From the NCBI RefSeq assembly GCF_014192285.1, contig NZ_JACHXQ010000001.1:310001-374000 (forward strand): a DNA stretch of 64,000 bases, given 5' to 3'. The stretch's first letter is position 1, and every line of letters begins with the position of its first letter. This DNA comes from Halomonas fontilapidosi (GTDB lineage Bacteria > Pseudomonadota > Gammaproteobacteria > Pseudomonadales > Halomonadaceae). Below, in pieces: positions 9,595 to 18,756 of the stretch. Under the pieces are notes generated by a model that searched no databases, was not told the DNA's origin, and saw only the letters and a list, made by a program, of their open reading frames with translations. The position numbers and the translations under genes are program-made.

Positions 9595-9621
9595 CGCCGA
9601 TCACTGATCGGCGGCTCTTTT
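9595..9621 (+). terminator. terminator of the phasin gene
   Basis: CGCCGATC-ACT-GATCGGCG forms an 8-bp stem followed by GCTCTTTT. A second, stronger hairpin without a T-run (9553-9573, GGCGCCGGT/ACCGGCGCC) lies just before it and directly after the phasin stop, perhaps stabilising the mRNA end. Confidence 0.75.
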
Positions 9622-9672
9622 GCGTTACGCTCTCCAGCAACGAGGCATCATCCACCCGTCGGGAGAGTGACC

Positions 9673-10227
9673 ATGACACGCTGGATCCCTGTCGCCCTGC
9701 TGGGCCTCACACTGGCCGGCTGCCAGATCATCGAGCCACGCTATCCTGCCGGCGAGCGCCAGCGCGTCGAGGTCATCGAGCGGGGTGCACAGGCACCGCG
9801 CGAGGCCGAACGCGCCGACCGCCCTTCCGTTACCGGACGCGTCGCCCGCCAGGTGGCCTTTCCCGCCGAGCAGTACGCCGCCCTGGACAAGCACGGCACT
9901 GCCGTGATCAGCGGGCAGCTGACGATCGGAGGACGCCCCGTGCCCCATGCCGGGGTATCGGTTGCGCCGGTGACCACCTACTCGGCCGAGGCGGCGGAGC
10001 AGGCCCTGGCGGGCCGCGCCGTGGAGCCCGCCGACCCCCGTGCCCGCGCCTACACTCACACTACCCGCACCGACGCCAACGGCAACTTCCGCCTCGGCGG
10101 ACTGCCTGCCGGCGAGTTCTATGTCTCGGGCAGCGGTCAGGACCCCGCCACCGGCGAGGCCCGCGTGGTCATCCGCCAGGTGAGCCTGGGCAACGGCCAG
10201 TCGCGAAGTGTCGAGCTCAGACGTTGA
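9673..10227 (+). CDS. putative lipoprotein with carboxypeptidase-regulatory-like domain
   Basis: The 184-residue product starts with a lipoprotein signal: a hydrophobic stretch and the lipobox LAGC, with the lipidated Cys at residue 17. The rest has one beta-sandwich-like region (ISGQLTIGGRPVPHAGVSV ... TRTDANGNFRLGGLPAGEFYV), the pattern of CarboxypepD_reg/transthyretin-like folds, found in surface and binding proteins. I chose ATG 9673 because GGGAG lies 7 nt upstream; GTG 9667 has no proper spacing. It stands alone. The function is unknown, and the envelope location is inferred from the signal. Confidence 0.75.
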   Translation: MTRWIPVALLGLTLAGCQIIEPRYPAGERQRVEVIERGAQAPREAERADRPSVTGRVARQVAFPAEQYAALDKHGTAVISGQLTIGGRPVPHAGVSVAPVTTYSAEAAEQALAGRAVEPADPRARAYTHTTRTDANGNFRLGGLPAGEFYVSGSGQDPATGEARVVIRQVSLGNGQSRSVELRR

Positions 10228-10290
10228 GCCACCTGTCACTGGCATCATGAAACACATTCGTTGCGTGTAAGACATCGCCGACACCGCTTG

Positions 10291-10470
10291 TCAGTCATCA
10301 GCCAGGTAACCTTCGACGGCCTCGCGCTCCATCAACGCCACTTCTACGCTAAATGAACTGCCATCGGGTGATGGCAGGCACGCATTAGATGGCGACAAAA
10401 CGGAAATGCCATTGATGGCGAGATACCACTCATTGCTCTGCCCGACCCGCTTGGGCGTTACGGCCGACAC
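10291..10470 (-). CDS. possible small ORF or gene remnant (59 aa)
   Basis: In the 303-bp gap before the EhuB-like gene the minus strand has an open frame from a GTG at 10470 to TGA at 10291. The translation contains QSNEWYLAINGISVLS and ends EREAVEGYLADD, which reads like a folded acidic protein rather than noise. Codon use is lower in GC than in the neighbours. No strong ribosome binding site is visible and I do not recognise a family. It may be a genuine small gene, or the 3-prime end of a decayed one, since the frame is closed by a stop 13 codons upstream of the GTG. Confidence 0.25.
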   Translation of the reverse strand: MSAVTPKRVGQSNEWYLAINGISVLSPSNACLPSPDGSSFSVEVALMEREAVEGYLADD

Positions 10471-10530
10471 CCCGGTGTGACCGGCGACCCCTCGCGTGCC
10501 GGGTCGTTATATATCGCGAGGCTGATAAAA

Positions 10531-11409
10531 ATGATAACCCAATCTCTTTTCCGCACGGGACCACCCCTGATGGCCGGCATCGTCGCCTTCCTGCTGGCCA
10601 TTCCCGGGCTGCAGGCTGACACCCTGGAGGATATTCAGCAGCGCGGCGTGATCCGCATTGCCGTCGCCAATGAGCGGCCCTATGGCTACCTTAACGAGGA
10701 GGGTGAAGCGCTAGGTGCGGGTCCCGAGGTCGCCCGCCGCATCCTCGACGATCTCGGCATCGAGACGATCGAATGGGTGGCGACCGAATTCAAGAACCTC
10801 ATTCCAGGGCTGGAAGTCGGTCGTTTCGACATGGCCGCGGCAGAAATGGCCATCATGCCCGAGCGCTGCAGCCGTGTGCTCTTCTCGGACCCCAACACCT
10901 CCTATGGCGAGGGGCTGCTGGTCCTGGCCTCCAACCCCAATCGGATTCGCGCCTACGAGGACTTCGTGGAACGCCCCGACACCATCCGTGTCGCTGTCCA
11001 GGAGGGTACGGTGACCCAGGACATGTTCGCCGCGCTAGGCGTTCATCCGGACCGGGTGGTGACGGTAGAGCGCCTCTCGGAGGCCATCGAGGCCATCGAA
11101 AGTGGCCGAGCCGACGCCTTCGCCGCTACCGGGATGACGGTCGCATCTCTGGAGAACATGAGCCCTCAGGTGGAGGCAGAATTCAACTTCAAAGATCCCA
11201 TCATCGACGGTCGCCAAGTCCGCTACTATGGCGGCTTTGCCTTTCCCCTGGATGCCGAGGACCTGCGCGATGCCTTCAACGACGCCTTGGAGCAAGAGAA
11301 GCGCTACGGCGACTGGCAGCAGACCTTGGCGCGCTACGGCTTCCTGACCAAGGACATCATCTACTCCTACCGCTTCAGTGGCGATCAGCTCTGCGAAGGT
11401 TCCAGCTAG
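10531..11409 (+). CDS. EhuB-like periplasmic amino acid/ectoine-type binding protein (orphan)
   Basis: This 292-residue periplasmic solute-binding protein (family 3) has a signal peptide of about 29 residues. Its body follows the EhuB pattern: VANERPYGYLNEEG, GPEVARRIL, FKNLIPGLEVGRFDM, PERCSRVLFSDP, SGRADAFA, DPIIDGRQVR, and a terminal DQLCEG. EhuB binds ectoine and hydroxyectoine for an ABC importer. Here no permease or ATPase gene is adjacent; the next genes (hda, perM) are unrelated and convergent. The substrate could equally be another zwitterion or amino acid. The start is ATG 10531 with GAGG 9 nt upstream. Confidence 0.75.
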   Translation: MITQSLFRTGPPLMAGIVAFLLAIPGLQADTLEDIQQRGVIRIAVANERPYGYLNEEGEALGAGPEVARRILDDLGIETIEWVATEFKNLIPGLEVGRFDMAAAEMAIMPERCSRVLFSDPNTSYGEGLLVLASNPNRIRAYEDFVERPDTIRVAVQEGTVTQDMFAALGVHPDRVVTVERLSEAIEAIESGRADAFAATGMTVASLENMSPQVEAEFNFKDPIIDGRQVRYYGGFAFPLDAEDLRDAFNDALEQEKRYGDWQQTLARYGFLTKDIIYSYRFSGDQLCEGSS

Positions 11410-11481
11410 GACCTCGGCGCCCATAGCCGGGCTTAGAGGAGTCGGCAGCTCGGGAAGGAGTGCGTCCGGCCCCTCGATCTC

Positions 11482-12183
11482 TCACCAGCCCAGCGCCTGC
11501 TTGACGAAGGGAATGGTCAGCTTGCGCTGGGCGGAGAGTGAGGCGCGATCCAGGGCCTCCAGGGTCTCGAAGAGCGCATCCAGCCGGCGCGGCCCGCGAT
11601 GCAGGATGTAGCGGGCCACCTCGTCGGACATCTGCATGCCGCGCCCCCGCGCTCGAAGCTGAAGGGCCGCCAGGCGCCCGGCGTCATCCAGCCCCTGCAG
11701 ATGGAAGGTCATCCCCCAGGTGAGCCGCGAGGCCAGGTCGGGCAGTTTCACCGGCAACTGACGCGGCGGCGCCTCGGCGGCGATCACCAAGCGTTTGCCG
11801 GCATCCCGCAGGCGGTTGAACGCATGAAACAACGCTTCCTCCCACCGCTTGCGCCCCATCACGCGCTCGAGGTCATCGATCGCGACCAGGTCCAGGCGCT
11901 CGATCTCCTCGAGCATCAGCGGCGGAAAATGACCGAGTTCCGCCAGGGGCAGATACAGCGCGCGACAATCACGATCGGAGGCCCCGTGGCAAGCCGCCTG
12001 CAACAGATGGCTACGCCCGGTACCGGAGGCGCCCCAGAGATAAAGGAAGAGCTCACCGTTGTCGTCGAGTTGATGCGCCAGCCGGTCGACCAGAGCCGCG
12101 TTGGGCCCGGGGTGAAAGCTGGCGAAGGTAGCGTCGTCACGCAGCCCCACGCCCAGCGGCAACTGCGCGGGTGCTCGACTCAT
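11482..12183 (-). CDS. hda: DnaA regulatory inactivator Hda
   Basis: Hda is an AAA+ protein that, with the DNA-loaded sliding clamp, stimulates hydrolysis of DnaA-bound ATP and limits re-initiation of replication. The 233-residue product has an N-terminal clamp-binding type motif (QLPLGV), a degenerate Walker A (GASGTGRSHLL) and a Walker B (LVAIDDLERV), the usual Hda arrangement. Its ATG overlaps the perM stop by 4 bp, so it is translated from the perM-hda transcript, an order often seen next to divergent purMN in gammaproteobacteria. Confidence 0.93.
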   Translation of the reverse strand: MSRAPAQLPLGVGLRDDATFASFHPGPNAALVDRLAHQLDDNGELFLYLWGASGTGRSHLLQAACHGASDRDCRALYLPLAELGHFPPLMLEEIERLDLVAIDDLERVMGRKRWEEALFHAFNRLRDAGKRLVIAAEAPPRQLPVKLPDLASRLTWGMTFHLQGLDDAGRLAALQLRARGRGMQMSDEVARYILHRGPRRLDALFETLEALDRASLSAQRKLTIPFVKQALGW

Positions 12184-13259
12184 GGCGACTCCTCGTCGTG
12201 GGTGCGATGACGTTCGGCGTCGTACAGGCTGCTGTTTTTATAGTGCTCATGGAGATAACGCAACACCACCATCACGACCGCAGCCATGGGCAGTGCCAGC
12301 AGAACGCCGGTGAAGCCGAACAGTTGTCCCCCGGCCAGCACGGCGAAGATCACCGCCACCGGGTGCAGGCCGATCTTGTCGCCGAGCAACTTGGGTTGGA
12401 GCACCACACTCTCGACCAACTGGCCGAAACCGAAAACCGCCGCGACGCCGAGCAGGATCAGCCAATCGCCGAACTGGAAGAAGGCCACCACGCCTGCCAC
12501 GGAAATGCCCACGATCACCCCCAGATAGGGCACGATGCTGGCAAGCCCCGCGAGCAGACCGATCAGCAGACCGAAGCGCACGCCGAGCAGGGTCAGCCCC
12601 ACGGCATAGATCACCCCCAGGCAAAGCATGACAATCAGTTGGCCACGCAGGAAGGCCGACAGCACCTCGTCGCATTCGCCGGCGAGGCGAACGGTGGCGG
12701 GCTCCCAGCTACGCGGCAGCGAACCACGCACCTTGGCGACCAGGAGGTCCCAGTCCAGCAGCAGGTAGAACGTCACCACCGGAATCAGCGCCAGGTTACC
12801 GATCCAGGCGACCAGCGCCAGGCCAGAGCGTGAGGCCTGGGCCAGCAGGCTGGCCGCAAAGGTCCCGGTCTCCTTCCAGTTGTCGACGATCGCCTGGCGC
12901 ATCTGATCGATATCGGTGGATAGATCCATGCCGGTCAGCGACTGGATACGTGGCACCACCGTCTGCTGCACCCAGTTGAGCACCGCCGGCAACGACTCGA
13001 TCAGCTGACCAAGCTGTCGGCCCAGAATCGGCACGACCAGCAAAAGGGTGAGCACGATGATCAGCGCCAGCAGCAGGAAAACCAGCGAGACCGCCAGGCG
13101 ACGCGAGAGGCCGCGAGCCTCGAGACGGTCGGCCAGGGGATCCCCCAGGTAGGCCAGAATCATGCTGACGAAAAAGGGCATCAGCACCGGCTCGATACTG
13201 ACCATGAACCAGATCCCCAGCGCGGCCACCGCGGCCACTACCCACCACTGCCTGTGCAT
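12180..13259 (-). CDS. perM: AI-2E family transporter (PerM-like)
   Basis: The 359-residue integral membrane protein has about seven or eight transmembrane segments arranged as in the AI-2E/PerM family, with the conserved central stretch ([18 protein letters not shown]) and PYLGVIVG. Family members have been linked to AI-2 export or to Na+/H+ exchange; substrate cannot be told here. The start is ATG 13259, behind GGGAGGGAG; the frame stays open to 13367 but without a binding site. It is the first gene of perM-hda and divergent from purM. Confidence 0.85.
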   Translation of the reverse strand: MHRQWWVVAAVAALGIWFMVSIEPVLMPFFVSMILAYLGDPLADRLEARGLSRRLAVSLVFLLLALIIVLTLLLVVPILGRQLGQLIESLPAVLNWVQQTVVPRIQSLTGMDLSTDIDQMRQAIVDNWKETGTFAASLLAQASRSGLALVAWIGNLALIPVVTFYLLLDWDLLVAKVRGSLPRSWEPATVRLAGECDEVLSAFLRGQLIVMLCLGVIYAVGLTLLGVRFGLLIGLLAGLASIVPYLGVIVGISVAGVVAFFQFGDWLILLGVAAVFGFGQLVESVVLQPKLLGDKIGLHPVAVIFAVLAGGQLFGFTGVLLALPMAAVVMVVLRYLHEHYKNSSLYDAERHRTHDEESP

Positions 13260-13392
13260 CGCTCCCTCCCTGTGTCGGCGGGCCGGCAGGCTGCCAGCCG
13301 CGCGCCGTGATGCTACAATCTCGTCCTCTAACCTGATCGTTGCGTCGCCCTGCGACAGGCCTCGCAACCGCCATTCTCATACAGGAAGCGTC

Positions 13393-14466
13393 ATGACCGA
13401 TTCCACCAACCGCCCGACCGGGACCTCGCTGAGTTACAAGGACGCCGGCGTCGACATCGATGCCGGCAATGCCTTGGTCGAACGCATCAAGGGCGTCGCC
13501 AAACGCACCACCCGCCCTGAGGTCATGGGCGGCCTGGGCGGTTTTGGCGCCCTGTGCGAGCTCCCCAAGGGCTACCAGGAGCCGGTGCTGGTCTCTGGCA
13601 CCGACGGCGTAGGCACCAAGCTGCGCTTGGCCATGGACATCGGCCGCCATGACACCATCGGTATCGACCTGGTGGCCATGTGCGTCAACGACCTGGTCGT
13701 TGCCGGCGCGGAACCGCTGCTCTTCCTCGACTACTATGCCACGGGCAAGCTCGACGTGGATATCGCCGCCGACGTGGTAACCGGCATTGGCGAGGGCTGC
13801 GAGCAGGCGGGCTGCGCCCTGGTGGGTGGCGAGACCGCCGAGATGCCCGGCATGTACGAGGGCAGCGACTACGACCTCGCCGGCTTCTGCGTGGGCGTGG
13901 TGGAGAAGTCCAAGATCCTCGATGGCAGCAAGGTCGGTGAAGGCGACGTGCTGCTGGGCCTGGCCTCCTCCGGCCCCCACTCCAACGGCTACTCGCTGAT
14001 CCGCAAGATCCTCGAGGTGTCGGGGGCCGCCCTGGACACCGCCGTCGATGGCAAGCCCCTGGGCGATGCCCTGCTCGCGCCCACCCGCATCTACGTCAAG
14101 CCGCTGCTGTCGCTGCTCAGGGAGACCGACATCCCGGTGCACGCCCTGTCGCACATCACCGGCGGCGGCCTCACCGAGAACATCCCCCGCGTGCTGCCCG
14201 AGACGCTGGGCGCGCGCATCGATGCCGCGAGCTGGACCCGCCCGGCGATCTTCGACTGGCTGAAGGAGCAGGGCAACGTCGACGAACACGAGATGCACCG
14301 AGTGCTCAACTGCGGCATCGGCATGGTGATCGTGGTCCCGGCGGAGAAGGCCGACCAGGCCCGCGCCCACCTGCAGGCCCTGGGCGAGACGGCCCATCGC
14401 ATCGGGGTGATCACCGCTCGGGGCGAGGGTGACGAGCCGGTCCAGCTGGAGAATCTCAAGGCATGA
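13393..14466 (+). CDS. purM: phosphoribosylformylglycinamidine cyclo-ligase PurM
   Basis: PurM (AIR synthetase) closes the imidazole ring in de novo purine synthesis, using ATP to make aminoimidazole ribotide from FGAM. The 357-residue length is normal. Family motifs include [13 protein letters not shown] at the N-terminus, [20 protein letters not shown] and [15 protein letters not shown] lies ~6 nt before ATG 13393. A TACAAT at 13314-13319 may be the -10 element. It overlaps purN by 4 bp (ATGA), the classical purMN operon. Confidence 0.97.
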   Translation: MTDSTNRPTGTSLSYKDAGVDIDAGNALVERIKGVAKRTTRPEVMGGLGGFGALCELPKGYQEPVLVSGTDGVGTKLRLAMDIGRHDTIGIDLVAMCVNDLVVAGAEPLLFLDYYATGKLDVDIAADVVTGIGEGCEQAGCALVGGETAEMPGMYEGSDYDLAGFCVGVVEKSKILDGSKVGEGDVLLGLASSGPHSNGYSLIRKILEVSGAALDTAVDGKPLGDALLAPTRIYVKPLLSLLRETDIPVHALSHITGGGLTENIPRVLPETLGARIDAASWTRPAIFDWLKEQGNVDEHEMHRVLNCGIGMVIVVPAEKADQARAHLQALGETAHRIGVITARGEGDEPVQLENLKA

Positions 14467-15203
14467 GCGGGACCGACTATCAGAGCGATACCCTGAACGC
14501 CTTCACCCCTGAGCCCAGCGAGGCGCGACGAGTAGTGGTGCTGATCTCCGGCAGCGGCAGCAACCTCCAGGCGCTGATCGACGCCCAGAGCCACGACGCG
14601 CTGGGCGGAGAGATCGTCGCAGTGATCTCCAACCAGCCGGACGCCTACGGCCTGAAGCGCGCCCGGGACGCCGGCATCGACGCCGTGGCGCTGCCCCATC
14701 GCGAATACGACAGCCGCGATGCCTACGACGGCGCCCTGATCAAGGTCATCGAGCGCCACGAGCCCGACCTGATCGTGCTGGCCGGCTTCATGCGTATTCT
14801 CACGCCGCGCTTCGTCAATCGCTTCCTGGGCCGGATGCTCAACATCCACCCCTCGCTGCTGCCCGCCTACCAGGGCTTGCATACCCATAGCCGCGCGCTG
14901 GCCGACGGCGTAGCTACGCACGGCTGCAGCGTGCACTTCGTCACCGAGGAGCTGGATGGCGGGCCGGTCGCCCTGCAGGCCGAGGTAGCGGTCGCCGAGG
15001 ACGACACGGAAGAGAGCCTGCAGACCAAGGTGCAAACACGCGAGCATCTGATCTACCCAATCGCCGTGCGTTGGTTCCTGGAGGGGCGGCTGCAGCTCAA
15101 GGGCGACAGCGCCAGCATGGACGGCGTTGCCCTGCCGCCGAGCGGTATGCGGCTCTCACATGCCGATGCCGCCGAGGAACTGGACGAGGACGGCGAGGAG
15201 TAA
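14463..15203 (+). CDS. purN: phosphoribosylglycinamide formyltransferase PurN
   Basis: PurN transfers a formyl group from 10-formyl-THF to GAR in purine synthesis. The catalytic pattern is intact: [10 protein letters not shown] near the N-terminus, the Asn-His pair in [12 protein letters not shown], and the Asp in TEELDGGPV. At 246 residues it is about 30 longer than E. coli PurN, through a ~22-residue acidic N-terminal extension and an acidic tail ([10 protein letters not shown]). Its TAA stop is the first base of a short tandem array. It is co-translated with purM. Confidence 0.95.
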   Translation: MSGTDYQSDTLNAFTPEPSEARRVVVLISGSGSNLQALIDAQSHDALGGEIVAVISNQPDAYGLKRARDAGIDAVALPHREYDSRDAYDGALIKVIERHEPDLIVLAGFMRILTPRFVNRFLGRMLNIHPSLLPAYQGLHTHSRALADGVATHGCSVHFVTEELDGGPVALQAEVAVAEDDTEESLQTKVQTREHLIYPIAVRWFLEGRLQLKGDSASMDGVALPPSGMRLSHADAAEELDEDGEE

Positions 15204-15256
15204 GCTGCCAAGCTGCCAAGCTGCCAAGCTGCCAAGCTGCCAAGCTGCCAAGCTGC
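15202..15256 (+). repeat. 8-bp tandem array abutting the purN stop
   Basis: Six perfect copies of AAGCTGCC and a seventh cut after seven bases run from inside the TAA stop of purN to 15256. The copies are identical, which suggests recent slippage. A shared purN-dcd terminator follows about 30 bp later. Confidence 0.95.
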
Positions 15257-15286
15257 TAGCAGTGTCTGATGATCTCGTGCAAAAGC

Positions 15287-15316
15287 AAACCCCGAAGGTC
15301 TCGGCCTTCGGGGTTT
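15287..15316. terminator. convergent terminator between purN and dcd
   Basis: A 12-bp perfect stem (AAACCCCGAAGG / CCTTCGGGGTTT) with a 6-nt loop lies between the two convergent genes. On the minus strand it is followed by GCTTTTGC; on the plus strand the T-run is only the TTT of the stem. It probably serves both directions. Confidence 0.8.
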
Positions 15317-15348
15317 ACTTGTAGCTCGGCGCTTTCAGTTCGGCGCTA

Positions 15349-15915
15349 TCACGTCCGCGGCAGGGTCACACCCCGCTGCCCCATGTACTTGCCGCCGCGG
15401 TCCTTGTAGGAGGTCTCGCAGACCTCGTCGGACTCCAGGAACAGCATCTGCGCCACGCCTTCATTGGCATAGATGCGCGCCGGCAGGTTGGTGGTGTTGG
15501 AGAACTCCAGGGTCACGTGTCCTTCCCACTCGGGTTCCAGCGGGGTGACGTTGACGATGATGCCGCAACGGGCATAGGTCGACTTGCCCAGGCAGATGGT
15601 CAGCACGCTGCGCGGGATGCGGAAGTACTCCACGGTGCGGGCCAGGGCGAAGGAGTTGGGGGGGATCACGCAGACATCGCCCTTGATGTCGACGAAACTC
15701 TTCTCGTCGAACCCCTTGGGATCCACCACCGCGGAGTGGATATTGGTGAACACCTTGAACTCGTCGGCGCAGCGCACGTCGTAGCCGTAACTGGACGTCC
15801 CGTAGGAGATCACCCGCCGCTCATTCTGGTAGCGAACCTGGTCGGGCTCGAAGGGCTCGATCATGCCTTCCCGCTCGGCCATGCGGCGTATCCATTTATC
15901 GGATTTGATGCTCAT
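15349..15915 (-). CDS. dcd: dCTP deaminase
   Basis: Dcd deaminates dCTP to dUTP, feeding dTMP synthesis. The 188-residue length and segments [40 protein letters not shown] and [13 protein letters not shown] (with the catalytic Glu) fit the trimeric proteobacterial enzyme. A bifunctional dCTP deaminase/dUTPase is a related possibility, but the N-terminus matches Dcd. I placed the start at ATG 15915, matching the family; the longer frame to 16080 overlaps the mrp gene. A terminator for the upstream mrp gene lies in the 88-bp gap, so dcd has its own promoter or depends on read-through. Confidence 0.95.
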   Translation of the reverse strand: MSIKSDKWIRRMAEREGMIEPFEPDQVRYQNERRVISYGTSSYGYDVRCADEFKVFTNIHSAVVDPKGFDEKSFVDIKGDVCVIPPNSFALARTVEYFRIPRSVLTICLGKSTYARCGIIVNVTPLEPEWEGHVTLEFSNTTNLPARIYANEGVAQMLFLESDEVCETSYKDRGGKYMGQRGVTLPRT

Positions 15916-15945
15916 CGAAACGTCCTGAACGGTGTCTGGGAAATG

Positions 15946-15977
15946 AAAAAACCGGGGCCACATCATAGCGGCCCCGG
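15946..15977 (-). terminator. terminator of the mrp/apbC gene
   Basis: On the minus strand an 8-bp CCGGGGCC/GGCCCCGG stem with a 10-nt loop is followed by GGTTTTTTC. It lies 26 bp after the mrp stop. Confidence 0.8.
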
Positions 15978-16003
15978 CGGGGAAGGTCACGGCAGGCGTC
16001 CTC

Positions 16004-16807
16004 TCACTCGCTGAACGAGATCTCCGGACCCTCGGCGCCCTGCCCGCGGATCTGGTCCGCGACCTGGCGCGCCATATCACGGAACGTGGCAGTCACGTCA
16101 CTCTCGGGTTCGGCCACCACGGTGGGCCGCCCGCCATCTACCTGCTCGCGGATCGACAGGGTCAGCGGCAGGCGGCCGAGCACTTGGGTCTCGTACTCGT
16201 GGGCAATGCGCTCGCCTCCACCCTCGCCGAAGATCGGCTCGCTGTGACCGCAGTGGGAGCAGATGTGCAGGCTCATGTTCTCCACCACCCCCAGCACCGG
16301 TACGTTGACCTTGCGGAACATCTCGATGCCCTTGCGCGCATCCAGCAGCGCAATGTCCTGGGGCGTGGTGACGATCACTGCGCCATCCACCGGCACCTTC
16401 TGGGCAAGCGTCAACTGGATGTCCCCGGTCCCCGGCGGCATGTCGATGAACAGATAGTCCAGGTCGTCCCAGACGGTCTGGGTGAGCATCTGCTGAAAGG
16501 CCCCGGCGACCATCGGGCCGCGCCAGACCATGGGCTCGCGGATGTCGACCAGGAAGGCCATCGACATCGCCTGGATGCCATGGGCCTCGAGCGGCTTGAA
16601 GCGGTTCTCGCCGGCGGACTGGGGACGCACGCCCTCGCCCACTCCGAGCATCTGTGCCTGGCTGGGACCATAGATGTCGGCATCCAGGATGCCCACCCGA
16701 TAGCCTTCGGCAGCCATAGCCAGTGCCAGGTTGACGGTGACGGTGGACTTGCCCACCCCGCCCTTGCCGGACGCCACAGCGACAATATGCTTGACCCCTT
16801 CGATCAC
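16004..16807 (-). CDS. apbC: Mrp/ApbC-type iron-sulfur cluster carrier ATPase
   Basis: This P-loop ATPase of the Mrp/NBP35 family is expected to bind and transfer Fe-S clusters. The deviant Walker A is at residues ~13-20 ([10 protein letters not shown]), followed by [16 protein letters not shown], and the paired cysteines of HICSHCGH (CxxC) that bind the bridging cluster. The 267-residue protein lacks the N-terminal MIP18/DUF59 domain present in many ~360-residue ApbC proteins. The start is GTG 16807 with AAGGAG 8 nt upstream. It is monocistronic, flanked by terminators. Confidence 0.9.
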   Translation of the reverse strand: MIEGVKHIVAVASGKGGVGKSTVTVNLALAMAAEGYRVGILDADIYGPSQAQMLGVGEGVRPQSAGENRFKPLEAHGIQAMSMAFLVDIREPMVWRGPMVAGAFQQMLTQTVWDDLDYLFIDMPPGTGDIQLTLAQKVPVDGAVIVTTPQDIALLDARKGIEMFRKVNVPVLGVVENMSLHICSHCGHSEPIFGEGGGERIAHEYETQVLGRLPLTLSIREQVDGGRPTVVAEPESDVTATFRDMARQVADQIRGQGAEGPEISFSE

Positions 16808-16902
16808 GGACTCGCTCCTTTATGCAGTTGGGGTTGCCACGCAAGCGGCATTGAGACTCAGTATACCCGGCGGGCCGCCCCGCCGTGCAATGCCTGGCAA
16901 AG

Positions 16903-16933
16903 CACGACGGCGAGCCATTGGCTCGCCGTCGTG
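16903..16933 (-). terminator. terminator of the coiled-coil gene
   Basis: A long inverted repeat (CACGACGGCGAGCC with its complement, minimal loop) lies 27 bp after the stop of the minus-strand coiled-coil gene and is followed on that strand by CTTTGCC, a short T-run. Confidence 0.7.
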
Positions 16934-16959
16934 TAAGTTACAACCGAAGCGTGTAGGGC

Positions 16960-18162
16960 TCAGTTATTCTCATCGCCTTCCAGGACTTCGGCCTGTTGCT
17001 CAGCAGCACCGCCCATGTCGCCCTGCTCAGCCTGGGTATCCTGCTCGGCGGCGTCATCACCGCTGCCCTGCTGAGCCTGGGCATCTTGCGCGGCGGCTTC
17101 ACCATCGCCGCCTTGCTGAGCCTGAGTGTCCTGCTCGGCGGCTTCACCACTGCCGTCAGCCTGCTGGTCAGCAGCACTCTCTTCGGCAGCCGCGTCGTCA
17201 GCCTGCACGCTCTGCTCCAGGCGAGACAGCTCGTTGCGCCAGGTCTCGAGCTGACCTTCCAGCCGCTCGAGCTGGGACTGGCGAGATTCCACCTGAGACT
17301 CGATCTCGGCTACCTCTTCGCGACCGAGCTTGATGGCGAGTTCGAGATCCTTGAACATTTCGCGAGCCTGGACGACCTCGGACCGGGCCTCCTCCAGTTC
17401 ACCGCGAGTCGACTCCAGCGCCTCATTCGCCTCGTTGCGGCTGGCCTCGAGCTCGCTGATCTCCTGCTGGAGCGCATCGCGCTGCTCCTGCATGGTCGCG
17501 ATCTCGTCGTTGATGCCGGCCAGAGTCTCTTCGGCTGATGCAATTTCTTCCTGCAGGCCCTGGAGTTCGGCCCGCGCCTCGTCGCGCTCGGCCATCGCGT
17601 CACTGCGCTTTTGCTCGGCCTGCTGGCGGGCTTCTTCGGCCTGCTGGCGTTCCTCTTCAGCGGCCTGACGAGCCTCATCGGCCTCCTGACGCGACGCTTG
17701 AGCCTCATCGCGGGCCTGGGCAGCCTGCTGCTGCTGCTCCTGGAGGTTGGCGAGCGCCTCTTCGGCCTCGGCAATGCCGGCCTGACGGGTATTCAGCTCA
17801 CCCTGGGCGGCCTCTACCGCGGCTTGGACCTCCTCCAGTTCCGCGCGGGCTTCGGACTCCTGCTGCTGAGTCGTCGCGAGTTCAGACTCGGCGGTCTGAA
17901 GCTGCTGATCGAGCTCGCTGCGCTGCTCTGCCAGTTCATCGATATTCCCGGCGGCACTCCGCAACTCCTCAGCGCGACCTGTCAAGGCTTCATTCTCGGC
18001 CTCAAGGTTCTCGAGTTGTGCCTGCAGCGATTCGCGGGCCTCGTTGCTGGAACTGACGCTGGACTGGGCAATTAACGCCCAGATGATCGCAACCACCGCC
18101 ACGGCAGCCAGGCCCTTGACGCGGTTGTCCTTGAATAGCTCACTCATCGACGAATCGGCCAT
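16960..18162 (-). CDS. membrane-anchored coiled-coil protein with C-terminal 15-residue repeats
   Basis: I do not recognise a named family for this 400-residue protein. Residues ~17-36 form one transmembrane segment (GLAAVAVVAIIWALIAQ) after a short charged N-terminus, so the body is probably periplasmic. Residues ~40-320 are a near-continuous heptad coiled coil rich in Glu, Gln, Ala and Arg. The last ~70 residues are low complexity, with three 15-residue repeats around AAEQDTQAQQG, ending in an acidic tail. The start is ATG 18162 (GAGGG ~9 nt upstream); ATG 18147 is an alternative. It is alone between apbC and arfB, with a terminator. A structural role at the envelope is only a guess. Confidence 0.75.
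   Translation of the reverse strand: MADSSMSELFKDNRVKGLAAVAVVAIIWALIAQSSVSSSNEARESLQAQLENLEAENEALTGRAEELRSAAGNIDELAEQRSELDQQLQTAESELATTQQQESEARAELEEVQAAVEAAQGELNTRQAGIAEAEEALANLQEQQQQAAQARDEAQASRQEADEARQAAEEERQQAEEARQQAEQKRSDAMAERDEARAELQGLQEEIASAEETLAGINDEIATMQEQRDALQQEISELEASRNEANEALESTRGELEEARSEVVQAREMFKDLELAIKLGREEVAEIESQVESRQSQLERLEGQLETWRNELSRLEQSVQADDAAAEESAADQQADGSGEAAEQDTQAQQGGDGEAAAQDAQAQQGSGDDAAEQDTQAEQGDMGGAAEQQAEVLEGDENN
17021..17155 (-). repeat. 45-bp in-frame repeats inside the coiled-coil gene
   Basis: Three tandem 45-bp units encode 15-residue repeats (variants of EAAEQDTQAQQGGDG) near the C-terminus. The units diverge by several bases each, so they are older than the perfect 8-bp array at purN, but they keep the frame. 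Confidence 0.8.
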
Positions 18163-18278
18163 CGGCGGATCCCCCTCGTGGTTGAATGTCGCCGGCCATC
18201 ATCGGCCGGCCGTCATGGTCACGACTTCCAGCATACACGCCCAGTGAGACGTCGCCACCCGCAGCGTTGACGCGACAG

Positions 18279-18698
18279 TCAACGACTGTCCTCGACCTTG
18301 CCACGTAACGCCTTGTGGCGGCCGCGCTGCTTCTTGCTGTCCAGGCGACGCTGCTTGGCGCCCTTGCTGGGACGGGTCGCGACCCGCTTCTTGGGCGCAT
18401 ACATCACACTCTTGATCAGCGCTTTGAGCCGCGCCATGGCTTCGGCACGATTACGCTCCTGAGTGCGATGGCTCTGCGCCTTGATGATCACCACCCCGTC
18501 TCGGCTGATGCGTTGATCACCCAGCGCCAGCAGCTTCTCCTTGAAGCCCTCGGGCAGGCTGGAAGCGCGAATATCGAAGCGCAGGTGGATGGCCGTGGCA
18601 ACCTTGTTGACGTTCTGTCCGCCGGCGCCCTGAGCGCGCACGGCCTGCATCTCGATCTCGTGGTCGGGAATTTTCACCTGGCGAGAAAGTTCCAGCAT
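18279..18698 (-). CDS. arfB: alternative ribosome-rescue factor ArfB (YaeJ, peptidyl-tRNA hydrolase)
   Basis: ArfB releases the peptide from ribosomes stalled at the 3-prime end of broken mRNA. The 139-residue protein has the catalytic GGQ at residues 26-28 (AQGAGGQNVNKVATA) and a basic C-terminal tail (KKRVATRPSKGAKQRRLDSKK) of the type that enters the empty mRNA channel. The length matches E. coli YaeJ (140). The start is ATG 18698; the frame stays open upstream into the neighbouring gene without family similarity. It lies 58 bp downstream of the spermidine-synthase-like gene on the same strand. Confidence 0.93.
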   Translation of the reverse strand: MLELSRQVKIPDHEIEMQAVRAQGAGGQNVNKVATAIHLRFDIRASSLPEGFKEKLLALGDQRISRDGVVIIKAQSHRTQERNRAEAMARLKALIKSVMYAPKKRVATRPSKGAKQRRLDSKKQRGRHKALRGKVEDSR

Positions 18699-18756
18699 GC
18701 GTTGACCTTTCGATAAGAAGAGTGAGTGATACATCGAGAGTGGTGAAGGTATCACC

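Noticed and set aside
16996-17538. Hydrophobic 180-codon plus-strand frame opposite the coiled-coil gene
   Set aside because: Leu-rich appearance comes from reading Gln/Glu/Ala codons in reverse; the minus-strand gene has start, membrane anchor and terminator.
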